Shown one piece after another: positions 18,421 through 25,847 of a stretch of 64,000 nucleotides of DNA. The translations under genes and the position numbers were made by a program. The notes beneath the pieces were generated by a model. It had not been told where the DNA came from and did not search any database. It saw only the letters and a list, made by a program, of their open reading frames with translations. Position 1 is the stretch's first letter; the number at the start of each line of letters is the position of its first letter. The DNA is from Kolteria novifilia (GTDB lineage Bacteria > Planctomycetota > Planctomycetia > Kolteriales > Kolteriaceae). The stretch is from NCBI GenBank assembly GCA_007748055.1, contig CP036279.1, positions 6,448,001 through 6,512,000 on the forward strand, written 5' to 3'.

Positions 18421-18445
18421 TGCATTGATAGATCCAAGAGTTCGG

Positions 18446-18470
18446 GTGCCACTGGCTGCTGGTCAGCCAG
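18446..18470 (+). repeat. dispersed palindrome, GTGCCACTGGCTG family, copy 1
   Basis: Reads gtgccactggctgctggtca then gccag: the ctggct/agccag arms can form a hairpin. Related copies are at 45231-45257 and, inverted, at 53877-53903. All three lie just beyond the 3' end of a gene. Confidence 0.7.
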
Positions 18471-18601
18471 GGGGAAGTGATTGTGGGTTCACAACCCGAA
18501 ATCTTGCGTTTGACGCAGCACTAGTGACCTGATTGGCTAGTTCGTTCCATGAGATCTCGGCCCTCAGATCGTGCGGGAGGCTGCCCCACTACAGGCGTTC
18601 C

Positions 18602-18722
18602 CCGCATGCCCACGACCAGCGTGGAGCGTCTCCGCATGCCCACGACCAGCGTGGAGCGTCTCCCGCATGCCCACGACCAGCGTGGAGCGTCTCCCGCATG
18701 CCCACGACCAGCGTGGGCATGG
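18602..18722 (+). repeat. tandem 30/31-bp palindromic repeat, four copies
   Basis: Copies start at 18602, 18632, 18663 and 18694 and share ccgcatgcccacgaccagcg; the first three continue with tggagcgtct. The last copy ends tgggcatgg, making a perfect catgcccacg/cgtgggcatg hairpin with a 5-base loop. The copies abut with no spacers, so this is not a CRISPR array. Confidence 0.85.
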
Positions 18723-18811
18723 CACCCAAGAGTCTTTTGGGCGATGAACGAACCAATCAGGACACGAGAAGGAGATCCCGCGTCAGCCCGATGGCCTCAC
18801 TCCAATAAAAA

Positions 18812-18833
18812 AGCTGGGGATCTCTCCCCAGCT
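18812..18833 (-). terminator. rho-independent terminator of the DksA/TraR-type gene
   Basis: Nine-bp arms agctgggga (18812-18820) and tccccagct (18825-18833) with a 4-base loop. On the minus strand the stem is followed by TTTTTATT. It sits 47 bases past the stop codon of the minus-strand zinc-finger gene. Confidence 0.85.
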
Positions 18834-18880
18834 CTCTCTGTTTCCATGCCAGAAGTCGCGTCCGAACTCAAACCGGACCG

Positions 18881-19339
18881 TTACGAGTTGTACTCGTAGT
18901 CCGAGAGATTGACCGACGCTTCGCTGGACGACGTCTCTCGTTCGTAGACACGTTGCCAGCCACCGTCGATCTCCTCACGGAGTTCGGGGTTCTCTTCGAG
19001 TTTTCGCTGACACTCAATGCAGAGGGTGGTGTAAGGCAGCGCGTTGAGACGGGCAACGGGAATACGCGACGCACAGATCTCGCACGACCCGTACTTCCCT
19101 TCACGTAGGCGAGCGAGCGCCTTGTCGATCTGGGCGACTTCGCGATACTCCATCTCGGCCAACTGCGAGATGATCTCGGTGTTGATCGTATCGGCCGCGA
19201 AATCGACATCGTCCCTACCCGAGCCACTACCGGTCTCCGTGCCGAGATCGTCGTAACCATCGCTCAGCGCACTGAGCAGTTCCCGACGCCGGTCGCGAAG
19301 ACGGGTGTGCAAACGCAGTAATGCATCCTTCCTTGCCAT
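18881..19339 (-). CDS. DksA/TraR-type C4 zinc-finger protein
   Basis: Small regulator predicted to bind RNA polymerase through its secondary channel. The 152-residue protein begins with a coiled-coil-like basic segment (ALLRLHTRLRDRRRELLSAL), followed by an Asp-rich loop (GRDDVDFAADTIN) and the zinc finger with C86-x2-C89 and C107-x2-C110 (CEICA ... LCIEC). This is the layout of DksA/TraR and of YocK-like proteins; the DKSA signature Asp pair at the coiled-coil tip is only roughly matched, so the precise role is unsure. The ATG at 19337-19339 follows GGAAGG; seven upstream residues from a TTG are less likely. Single gene with its own terminator. Confidence 0.85.
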   Translation of the reverse strand: MARKDALLRLHTRLRDRRRELLSALSDGYDDLGTETGSGSGRDDVDFAADTINTEIISQLAEMEYREVAQIDKALARLREGKYGSCEICASRIPVARLNALPYTTLCIECQRKLEENPELREEIDGGWQRVYERETSSSEASVNLSDYEYNS

Positions 19340-19786
19340 GGTACACCACCTTCCCACCAACGTGAGTCATGCCGGAGTCACGTCTCGTGAACCGTTGGGT
19401 TGACTTGATCCTCTCCCGTCGCTTGAGCCTCCGGACTCCTTCTCCCGCAACCGCTTCCCACCCGGGAACCTTGCGGGCCTTTGGAAGCGACTCACTCGAT
19501 GCTCCCAGAATCGCACGCACCACTATATACGCCGGTTTCGAGCGTCATGATGGGCGATTGACGAATTTTCACGCAACTTCACCAGTCGCGCGTTTCCGAT
19601 CGACATGACCCCTCGAAACCGAACCGATCCGCAGATGAACGCGGCCAATTTTGCCACTAAAGTGTAGCGCCACGTTGGCCAGCTCGCGGGCGGATTGTCC
19701 GGATTCTTTGTAACCGAAGAGGCGCCATGTTCTTCGGCGGAGGTGTCTGTGATTGGACACTCTGGAAAAGTGACAGAAGAAGCTCT
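19340..19786. other. intergenic region, probable promoter side of the zinc-finger gene
   Basis: No gene seen in 447 bases. A TATATA hexamer on the minus strand at 19524-19529 could be the -10 box of the zinc-finger gene but no good -35 box accompanies it. The right part lies beyond the 3' end of the 508-aa gene, and no terminator was identified there. Confidence 0.35.
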
Positions 19787-21313
19787 CTAGAAGCCGGATC
19801 GTTGGGCCGTCCGGATCGAGCGAGCGCGGAGAGTTCCGTCCGAGGAGGTCTCGAAATTGACGTGGATCGTCCCCGACACCCGCCGATAGCGCCACTGAAC
19901 GACCGGTTCGGGGCGGCCGCCGGCACCAATGGTCACGATGCGCGACTCTTCGTCGGGGGAACCGAGGCGATCCCGAACTTCCGTATGGTTCATGCCGAGA
20001 CTGATGCCACCGACTCCCGTCGTCATCGCCGCCGGGGCAAGTTCCACGACCCAGTTGTTCCCTTCCCGGCGATAGCCGAGTGCCCGCAGACGACGGGACG
20101 CTTCCCGAAACTCCGGATCGATCCGATCGGCCTGCTTCAGCAGGGCGACGACCGTCGGCTTCTCCCGCTCCGACCACTGCTCGTAGGCGGGACGCTCATA
20201 CCACGCTTGGACAGTGTCCGCCAATTCAATCAGCTCGCGCGTCGAGGCGGTCGCCCCCATCTGCTCGCGCCGGCGATGGACCCATTGCCGCAACAACTCA
20301 CCCGCCTCGAAGCTCTTGTTCAGTTCCGCACGCAGGATCTCCGCCATGACCGCGACCTCCGAAGAGGTCATGCTCGAAAGCTTGGTCCGAGACCGCAGCA
20401 CGGCCTGCTGGTACCAATGCTCCGCGATCTCCGGGTAGTCGGGCAAATAGCGCCGGGCTTGTCCCGCGAGGTCGCGGGGTGGGGCCGCCCCCTTCCGATC
20501 AGCTGACTCGAGCCCTCGCTTGATCAGCCGGCTTTGAAAGTACCGCAATAGACGCGGCCTGGTCTTCGCATCCGCATCCCGAAAGACCGCCACCGGTCGT
20601 GCCTCGTAGCGACCGCGAAGAGCGGAATCCAAAGGGGGCAGCCCAACGTGGACGTTCGGAAAGTACTGGTTGACCGAAAGGGCGAACCGGATCCACTCGT
20701 TGAGTGAGCGCGGCGGGGCCGACGCGAGGCTGGCGTGAAGGATCTCGTGGTCGAGTGCTTCAAGATCGACCCCCGTCGCCGTCTTTTCCTTGGCGATTCG
20801 CTCGCGCAGGGCCCGAAGTCGGTTCACGTCTTCGGCGGCGAGTCGGTGCTCCTGCTCGAAGCCCATCAGACGCGCTTTGCGAGCGAGACGCTTCAGATCA
20901 ACCGACTTGGTCAGCTCCGCGCGCGTCGCCGCCCACTCGGAGAGATCGTACCAGGGCTCGAACTGATCCACGGGAATGTCGCTCGCCCGATCCCGATACA
21001 TCCGCACATCTGTCGGCAGCGGTTCGATCGACGTCACCTCCACGGTGATCGTTTGGCCACGCACCGCCACCAACCCGGTGATCCGGAGATTACCCCCCGC
21101 ATTGAGAGGCAACGGCTTCTCGGTGACGAACGCCGCGTCGCAGTCGCGTAGACGAAGCTGTTTGTTGGCCTTCTTTCCAACAAGCCCGCCGTAGGTCCCT
21201 TCGACCACGATCCATTGGCCGTCCAGCGACCGCCTGATCTCTTGCGGCGCTACCGAACGCGGGGCCTCCCGCGTCTGGCTCACCCATGCGATCGCGACCA
21301 GCATCCACACCAC
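19787..21313 (-). CDS. hypothetical secreted protein, 508 aa
   Basis: Begins with a short hydrophobic stretch (MLVAIAWVSQ) that may be a signal peptide. It continues with an OB-like beta region (SLDGQWIVVEGTYGGLVG, then LRITGLVAVRGQTITVEVTSIEPLP), a long helical middle that resembles TPR-type repeats, and a terminal beta segment SLGMNHTEVRDRLGSPDEESR that resembles the SmpA/OmlA fold. No known family is certain. The GTG start (21311-21313) overlaps the TAG stop of the upstream gene by one base, so the two are translationally coupled. Function unknown. Confidence 0.65.
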   Translation of the reverse strand: MVWMLVAIAWVSQTREAPRSVAPQEIRRSLDGQWIVVEGTYGGLVGKKANKQLRLRDCDAAFVTEKPLPLNAGGNLRITGLVAVRGQTITVEVTSIEPLPTDVRMYRDRASDIPVDQFEPWYDLSEWAATRAELTKSVDLKRLARKARLMGFEQEHRLAAEDVNRLRALRERIAKEKTATGVDLEALDHEILHASLASAPPRSLNEWIRFALSVNQYFPNVHVGLPPLDSALRGRYEARPVAVFRDADAKTRPRLLRYFQSRLIKRGLESADRKGAAPPRDLAGQARRYLPDYPEIAEHWYQQAVLRSRTKLSSMTSSEVAVMAEILRAELNKSFEAGELLRQWVHRRREQMGATASTRELIELADTVQAWYERPAYEQWSEREKPTVVALLKQADRIDPEFREASRRLRALGYRREGNNWVVELAPAAMTTGVGGISLGMNHTEVRDRLGSPDEESRIVTIGAGGRPEPVVQWRYRRVSGTIHVNFETSSDGTLRARSIRTAQRSGF

Positions 21314-22080
21314 TAGTCGTTACTCCCTGCCGGCGTTCGGGCCGATTCGAAAAGCTGATGTTGTTCGACCAATCGCTCCCGCGAGCCGGAGTCGCCCAAC
21401 AAGCCGAGGGCGTCGGCGATTCCCGGATCGGTCAGCAAGACGCCGCTGTCGACGTCGAGCCGGAGATACCATCGCTCCTCGAGCAACCTCGGTTCGTCGA
21501 GCCCTGCCCCGAAGATCAAGCGTGTTGGAGAATCGATACCGAGTTGATCGAAGAGTCGGAGACCCGCGGGATCGAACGCGACCGGCGTTTCTCCCATGAA
21601 CGCAACATGCCCGATCCGCCAACCATCATCCGTGGGCGAGACCTCGGCATCGATCACCAGGGTCTGCCCTTTGAGCAGGCTCCGGTCCGCCGGGGAGGAG
21701 AGCGCCTCGTCGAGGGGACGATCGAGGAGTCCCACCAGGATGCCAAGCTCCGCGTGAGCTTGCCTGAAGTCGGCAACATCGTCTCGCTGTCGCTGCTCGT
21801 CATTGAGCTTGCCGAGAGCGTCGTCCAGGAGTTCGTGCGCCTCTTCGAAGCGTTGCTCACGCAGGGCGCGCATGCCACGAAGCGCCGTCGGCAGGAATTC
21901 CTCGGATCGGTTGGCCGACTGATGGTGACGCCACTGCACGATCGCGAGCAGAAGAAGCACCGAAAGACCGACCAGCGCGAATCCGCGGCGCGACGTCATC
22001 CAGTGATGACGCTTCTTCCGCGCCGCCTCGGACGTCTCCAAAGCAAAGGAATAGTCGTCTTCGCCACGCGGTTCATCCAC
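21313..22080 (-). CDS. hypothetical single-pass membrane protein, 255 aa
   Basis: A short cytoplasmic acidic N-terminus, a membrane anchor (GFALVGLSVLLLLAIVQW, about 33-50), then an exported helical region with an Ala/Leu-rich TPR-like unit and a beta-rich C-terminal part (GQTLVIDAEVSPTDDGWRIGHVAF). That beta part recalls the OB-like segment at the start of the next gene's product, suggesting related roles. It is first in a two-gene unit with the 508-aa protein. No family recognised. Confidence 0.6.
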   Translation of the reverse strand: MDEPRGEDDYSFALETSEAARKKRHHWMTSRRGFALVGLSVLLLLAIVQWRHHQSANRSEEFLPTALRGMRALREQRFEEAHELLDDALGKLNDEQRQRDDVADFRQAHAELGILVGLLDRPLDEALSSPADRSLLKGQTLVIDAEVSPTDDGWRIGHVAFMGETPVAFDPAGLRLFDQLGIDSPTRLIFGAGLDEPRLLEERWYLRLDVDSGVLLTDPGIADALGLLGDSGSRERLVEQHQLFESARTPAGSND

Positions 22081-22400
22081 CGGTCGATCCGCTCCTTCGT
22101 TGCTTCGAGTGGAGTGAGCCGTTCGCTTGAGTCGAATGGCACGACGTGCCCGAGATGATGAATCAAGAGACCCACGACAACGTGCCCCGCTCGCTCAATT
22201 CTGAAGGTTCTTCCCGAGCAGGCAAGGGGAAACAGGAAAGAGACGGCGATTTCGACGCTACCTGGTCGCGGACTTCTCGGGTGGGGATTGCCCACGAGGT
22301 CGTCGAGCGGTAGCCTGACTTCTCGCGGCTCGCCGATGAAGCTCGCGACAGTGACGGGACGTCGAGCGTCCCGAGAGTTCCAGGCAGGGAGAAGATCTCG
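22081..22400. promoter_or_regulatory. divergent intergenic region with a palindrome
   Basis: 320 bases between two divergently oriented genes, so promoters for both should lie here. The palindrome cgggacg-tcgag-cgtcccg (22355-22373) ends 27 bases before the ATG of the lipoprotein gene; it may be an operator or a leader hairpin. No clear -35/-10 pair was found. Confidence 0.35.
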
Positions 22401-22709
22401 ATGAAACGACGTCACTTCGTGGTGACCATGATCGCGTTGGCCATGGGATGTGGTGGAACGCGCGGAACACCCTTCTCGACCAAGACTCGACAAATCCTCG
22501 GCGCCCTGAAGAAAGCGGTCGACAACGAGGACCTCGCCGTCGTCGAGAAGACACTCGCGCTCTCCAAGAAGCAACTCGACGCCGGAAACATGATCCAGAG
22601 CGAGTACGACGTCGTCGAGGCGATCGCGGCTTACGCCAAGGAAGGTGACTGGGAATCCGCCCAAGCCTTGGCGGACGAATGCGACAAGCTGACCAAACGA
22701 AGCACTTGA
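22401..22709 (+). CDS. small putative lipoprotein, 102 aa
   Basis: Starts with a basic n-region and hydrophobic core ending in LAMGCGG, a plausible lipobox with C17 as the lipidation site. The rest is a helical, charged domain (ILGALKKAVDNEDLAVVEKT, then ALSKKQLDAGNMIQSEYDVV) without known family. GGAG lies upstream of the ATG. It is a single gene followed by a cluster of hairpin repeats that may end transcription. Role unknown; presumably periplasmic. Confidence 0.65.
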   Translation: MKRRHFVVTMIALAMGCGGTRGTPFSTKTRQILGALKKAVDNEDLAVVEKTLALSKKQLDAGNMIQSEYDVVEAIAAYAKEGDWESAQALADECDKLTKRST

Positions 22710-23040
22710 TGCGTCCTCTTCGGCTCCATTCGCTCCACCTCTCCATGCCGGAAGCTGAAGCGACCGCTGGTGGGCTGGGCCTCGAAGAGGTCGGCGAACA
22801 AAGTGAGCCGGGAGAGGGTTTCCGGTTCGGAGAATCGAGGGCAATTCGAGATGCGAACCCCCTCACCCCTAACCCCTCTCCCACGGGGAGAGGGGGAACA
22901 AGAGGCTCACTCTCCCACAGGGAGAGGGGAACAAGAGACTCACTCTCCCACAGGGAGAGGGGGATAAGAGAGACTGACATCTAGACCTAGATAGAACACG
23001 AAGTTGGGTCGGTAACCGGCATGAACTCCCCGGTGAATTG
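22710..23040. other. intergenic region with tandem hairpin repeats
   Basis: Between two convergent genes. The right half is the repeat block at 22855-22976; the left half has no recognised element. Confidence 0.5.
22855..22976 (+). repeat. CTCTCCC-type dispersed repeat with three tandem units
   Basis: A cccctcacccctaacccctc lead-in is followed by three units of 33-34 bp starting at 22876, 22910 and 22943. Each holds the palindrome ctctccc-ac(a/g)-gggagag plus a gaacaagag spacer. The lead-in and palindrome recur in the blocks at 33996-34128 and 53696-53819. Lies between convergent gene ends, so it may act as a bidirectional terminator. Confidence 0.75.
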
Positions 23041-25770
23041 CTAGCCGAGCGGCGATCCCATCGCCTCCAAGTCGTATCCCTCGAGCGCCTTACCCAAATC
23101 GTCGATTCCCACGTCGCACTTCGTGGTCCGCCGAAGGATCCGCTGCACGCGGTTGAGCTGCACGTCGATCGGATCGGCGACCTGGGCAGCGCGTTGTTCT
23201 CGGGCCCGGTTGGCCAGGTCACCGGTTCGCGGAAACTTGCCGAGGTCGAGCAAGGCCCCTTCCTCCGCCAACACCTCGGGAGTGAGATCGGCGTACAACT
23301 CCGAACCCGCCTGCACGTTGACCACGAGGACGTCGCAATCACCTGGGGGCAATTCGCCGATGGTGCACGACTGGGCCCGCAATTGCGTCGCGACACGCCG
23401 GGCGCGGTGTCGGTCGCGGTCGATCAGGGTGACACGCGCCTTCTCCGTCAACAACGCGAACGCCATTGCGCGTATCGGCGGCGACAGACCCACGAAAACG
23501 ACATGGCGATCAGCCCACTTCGAGCGATCTCCGGGAAGCACCCGCTCGATGACGTCGATCGCGGCCTTGGCGAAGGAGTGCTCTCCCATCCAGCCTCGCT
23601 CGGTGAGAAAGAGCATATCGGCCGAGCCGACCGCGCGAACCAAACGGGAACGACGCTCGAGCAGCGAGTTGAGACTCGTCGAGGTCTCTCCCTCCATCAC
23701 CACGCCGACCAGACCGAGTGGTGACGCGACCTGGGCCAGTTCAGAAGCGCGATCAATCCGCAACGGCAGACAACGAACTCGACTACCGGCTTGCCGGAAC
23801 CCGTCATTGAGAAGGCGTACCGTCAGGAGCGTCCGCTCTCCCTCGCCCGACACCACTAGGAACGGGGTATCCGTCGTGACGCGCCGCGCGTCGTAAAAGT
23901 CCTCCAAGTCGAAGAACGATCCAGCTCCAGGGTAGCCCTCCGTCTGCCGGGACAAGGAGGTGTAGGTCCACGGCGAGCGAAAGCGCCGTCCCAACAGCAC
24001 CGCCGCGGGCCCCGACGGACCAAGGCCCACCACGGTGGTCGGAACTCGTGACGATTGCACGATGCTCGCCACCAGTGCCGCGTCGTGGGGGGTTCGGATG
24101 GGCAACACGAGTTTGACGACATCCGCGTCCAACCGGCTGGCCCGAGCGTGGATTTCCCGCAGGTTGGGCGGAATCCCCGCGGTGTTGGTGTAGCTGATCA
24201 CACGAAGCGTGCTGCCTTCGCGGGCGATGTGTTCGGCACAATCGAGTTCCAACTCGACATAGCCAACTCCATCGCGGATCGCTCGCCGCAGAATCTCCAG
24301 GCGTTCGACCTCGGTCCCGCTCCAGCGCCCTCCGTCCTGCAATCGTCGGCAAGACGCGATCGCGGGTTTCTGACAGACCTCCAAAAGAGAGGGAATGTTG
24401 GGGGTGCGCACGAACCGATCGAGTCCGAGTTCGATCAGGTCGGCGAGCCGCCGAGCGTTGATCAGGTCGGCGAACGCCATCCGGTGACTGAGCGGCGTGA
24501 TCGGGATACAGACCTTCGTCTCCCCGTTCGGAGACCCCTGAAACTCGTCGGGGAGAATTTTCGCTTTCGGGGTTGGCACCCTCCGACGAGTTCGTGGCGC
24601 ATCGTCCTGTGCCAACCAGTCGGGCAGATCGGCTGGCAAGTGTAGGCTCGGATCGCCAGTCTTGCCCTGTTGGTCGTCAATCGATTCGGTCATCGCCGCG
24701 ATGCCTTGCGTCGTGACTCGGGCCTTCTTCCGCCCCGAGACCTTCCTCAAGCAACGCCGCAGGTCACTGAGTAGCTCCGTAGGCGAGGCATGACGGTCGT
24801 CAGGCTCCTTGGCCATCATGCGATCGAGCAGTCGCTGGACCTCGCGCCCCGCCCCTTTCACCCGTGGAGCACTTTCGGTCATGTGCATCACGACCGTCTC
24901 CATCGGGGTTCGACCACGAAAGGGCGATTGACCGGCGAGCAACTCGTAGAGCGAGCACCCGAGGCTGTAGATGTCGCTGCGCGTGTCGGCGCGATGAACG
25001 TTCTGTGCCTGCTCGGGAGCGATGTAGTTCGCGGTGCCGACAAGGGTCCCGGCCTTGGTGAAGACCGTCTCGACGCTTTCGTCGCCGCCGGGAATCGCGT
25101 CGGTCGAGAAGAGTCGCGCCAGGCCCATGTCGAGCACTTTGACGTGATGGTCGGCCGTCACCAACATGTTGGAGGGCTTCAGGTCGCGATGAACGACGCC
25201 CTGACGGGAGGCGTACTCGAGCGCTTCGCTGACCTGGCGGACGTAGTCGAGAGCCTGTTCGACCGGAAGGGGCCCCTTGCGACGGACGAGGTGGTGAAGG
25301 TTCTCCCCATCGACGAGTTCCAGGATGATGAAGTGGAGCTTGCCGTCGTTGCCGACGTCGAGGGCGCGGACGATATTGGGGTGTTCGAGCCGACCGTTGG
25401 CGAGGACCTCCTTACGGAACCGCGCCAACATGCTCGGTCGTTCGAGCACGCTCGGCTTGGGGATCTTGACGACGACTTGGCGACCGAGCTTGAGGTCGCG
25501 GGCACGAAAGACCGCCGCCATACCTCCTTGCCCGAGCTTGTCGAGCAAGCCGTAGCGAGACTCGAGCAACATGTACTTGCCGCGACCGGCGACGATTTGG
25601 CGGGCTTGCCACGCGGTCAGCACATCCTCGTCGATCAGTCGATTGGCGTACTGCTCGGCGCTAGGAGGGGGACCGTTCTGAGAGAGCTTCCCGAGGATCT
25701 CATCGAGGCGGATCGGCGAAATGATTCCGCAGGCGACGACGCGATCGCGGAACTCGGCCGCGGATAGCAT
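23041..25770 (-). CDS. Ser/Thr protein kinase fused to AroD-like and AroE-like domains
   Basis: A 909-residue cytoplasmic fusion. Residues 73-340 form a Hanks-type kinase with Gly loop LGQGGMAAV, Lys102, HRDLKPSN (194-201, D196) and DMG (214-216), so catalysis looks intact. No membrane segment follows; a Pro/Arg-rich linker leads to residues 418-620, which track type I 3-dehydroquinate dehydratase (KPAIASCRRLQDGG, GVGYVELELD, DADVVKLVLP with Schiff-base Lys553). The catalytic His is Thr528 (SYTNT), and the usual active-site Arg is not evident. Residues 635-890 resemble shikimate dehydrogenase, with a Rossmann segment HVVFVGLSPPIRAMAFALL, but without its substrate Lys and NTDG motifs. ATG 25770 is preceded by GAGGAG. 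The enzyme halves are probably non-catalytic sensors or scaffolds. Confidence 0.8.
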   Translation of the reverse strand: MLSAAEFRDRVVACGIISPIRLDEILGKLSQNGPPPSAEQYANRLIDEDVLTAWQARQIVAGRGKYMLLESRYGLLDKLGQGGMAAVFRARDLKLGRQVVVKIPKPSVLERPSMLARFRKEVLANGRLEHPNIVRALDVGNDGKLHFIILELVDGENLHHLVRRKGPLPVEQALDYVRQVSEALEYASRQGVVHRDLKPSNMLVTADHHVKVLDMGLARLFSTDAIPGGDESVETVFTKAGTLVGTANYIAPEQAQNVHRADTRSDIYSLGCSLYELLAGQSPFRGRTPMETVVMHMTESAPRVKGAGREVQRLLDRMMAKEPDDRHASPTELLSDLRRCLRKVSGRKKARVTTQGIAAMTESIDDQQGKTGDPSLHLPADLPDWLAQDDAPRTRRRVPTPKAKILPDEFQGSPNGETKVCIPITPLSHRMAFADLINARRLADLIELGLDRFVRTPNIPSLLEVCQKPAIASCRRLQDGGRWSGTEVERLEILRRAIRDGVGYVELELDCAEHIAREGSTLRVISYTNTAGIPPNLREIHARASRLDADVVKLVLPIRTPHDAALVASIVQSSRVPTTVVGLGPSGPAAVLLGRRFRSPWTYTSLSRQTEGYPGAGSFFDLEDFYDARRVTTDTPFLVVSGEGERTLLTVRLLNDGFRQAGSRVRCLPLRIDRASELAQVASPLGLVGVVMEGETSTSLNSLLERRSRLVRAVGSADMLFLTERGWMGEHSFAKAAIDVIERVLPGDRSKWADRHVVFVGLSPPIRAMAFALLTEKARVTLIDRDRHRARRVATQLRAQSCTIGELPPGDCDVLVVNVQAGSELYADLTPEVLAEEGALLDLGKFPRTGDLANRAREQRAAQVADPIDVQLNRVQRILRRTTKCDVGIDDLGKALEGYDLEAMGSPLG

Positions 25771-25847
25771 GAGTGGAGTCTCCTCGCCAGGGTACGCACG
25801 TGCGGCGAACGCGGAATTATTCGGACGATCGGAGGCGGGGACGGGAC

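Larger units (their letters stand above)
18421..18880. other. repeat-rich intergenic region
   Basis: Holds one copy of a dispersed palindrome (18446-18470), a four-copy tandem repeat (18602-18722) and the dksA-side terminator (18812-18833), each listed separately. No gene is supported; short frames across it consist of repeat translations. Confidence 0.6.

Noticed and set aside
18602-18722. CRISPR array
   Set aside because: The repeats abut one another without spacers and are palindromic; no cas genes are nearby.
22876-22976. CRISPR-like array
   Set aside because: Three units with identical gaps of repeat text, no unique spacers.
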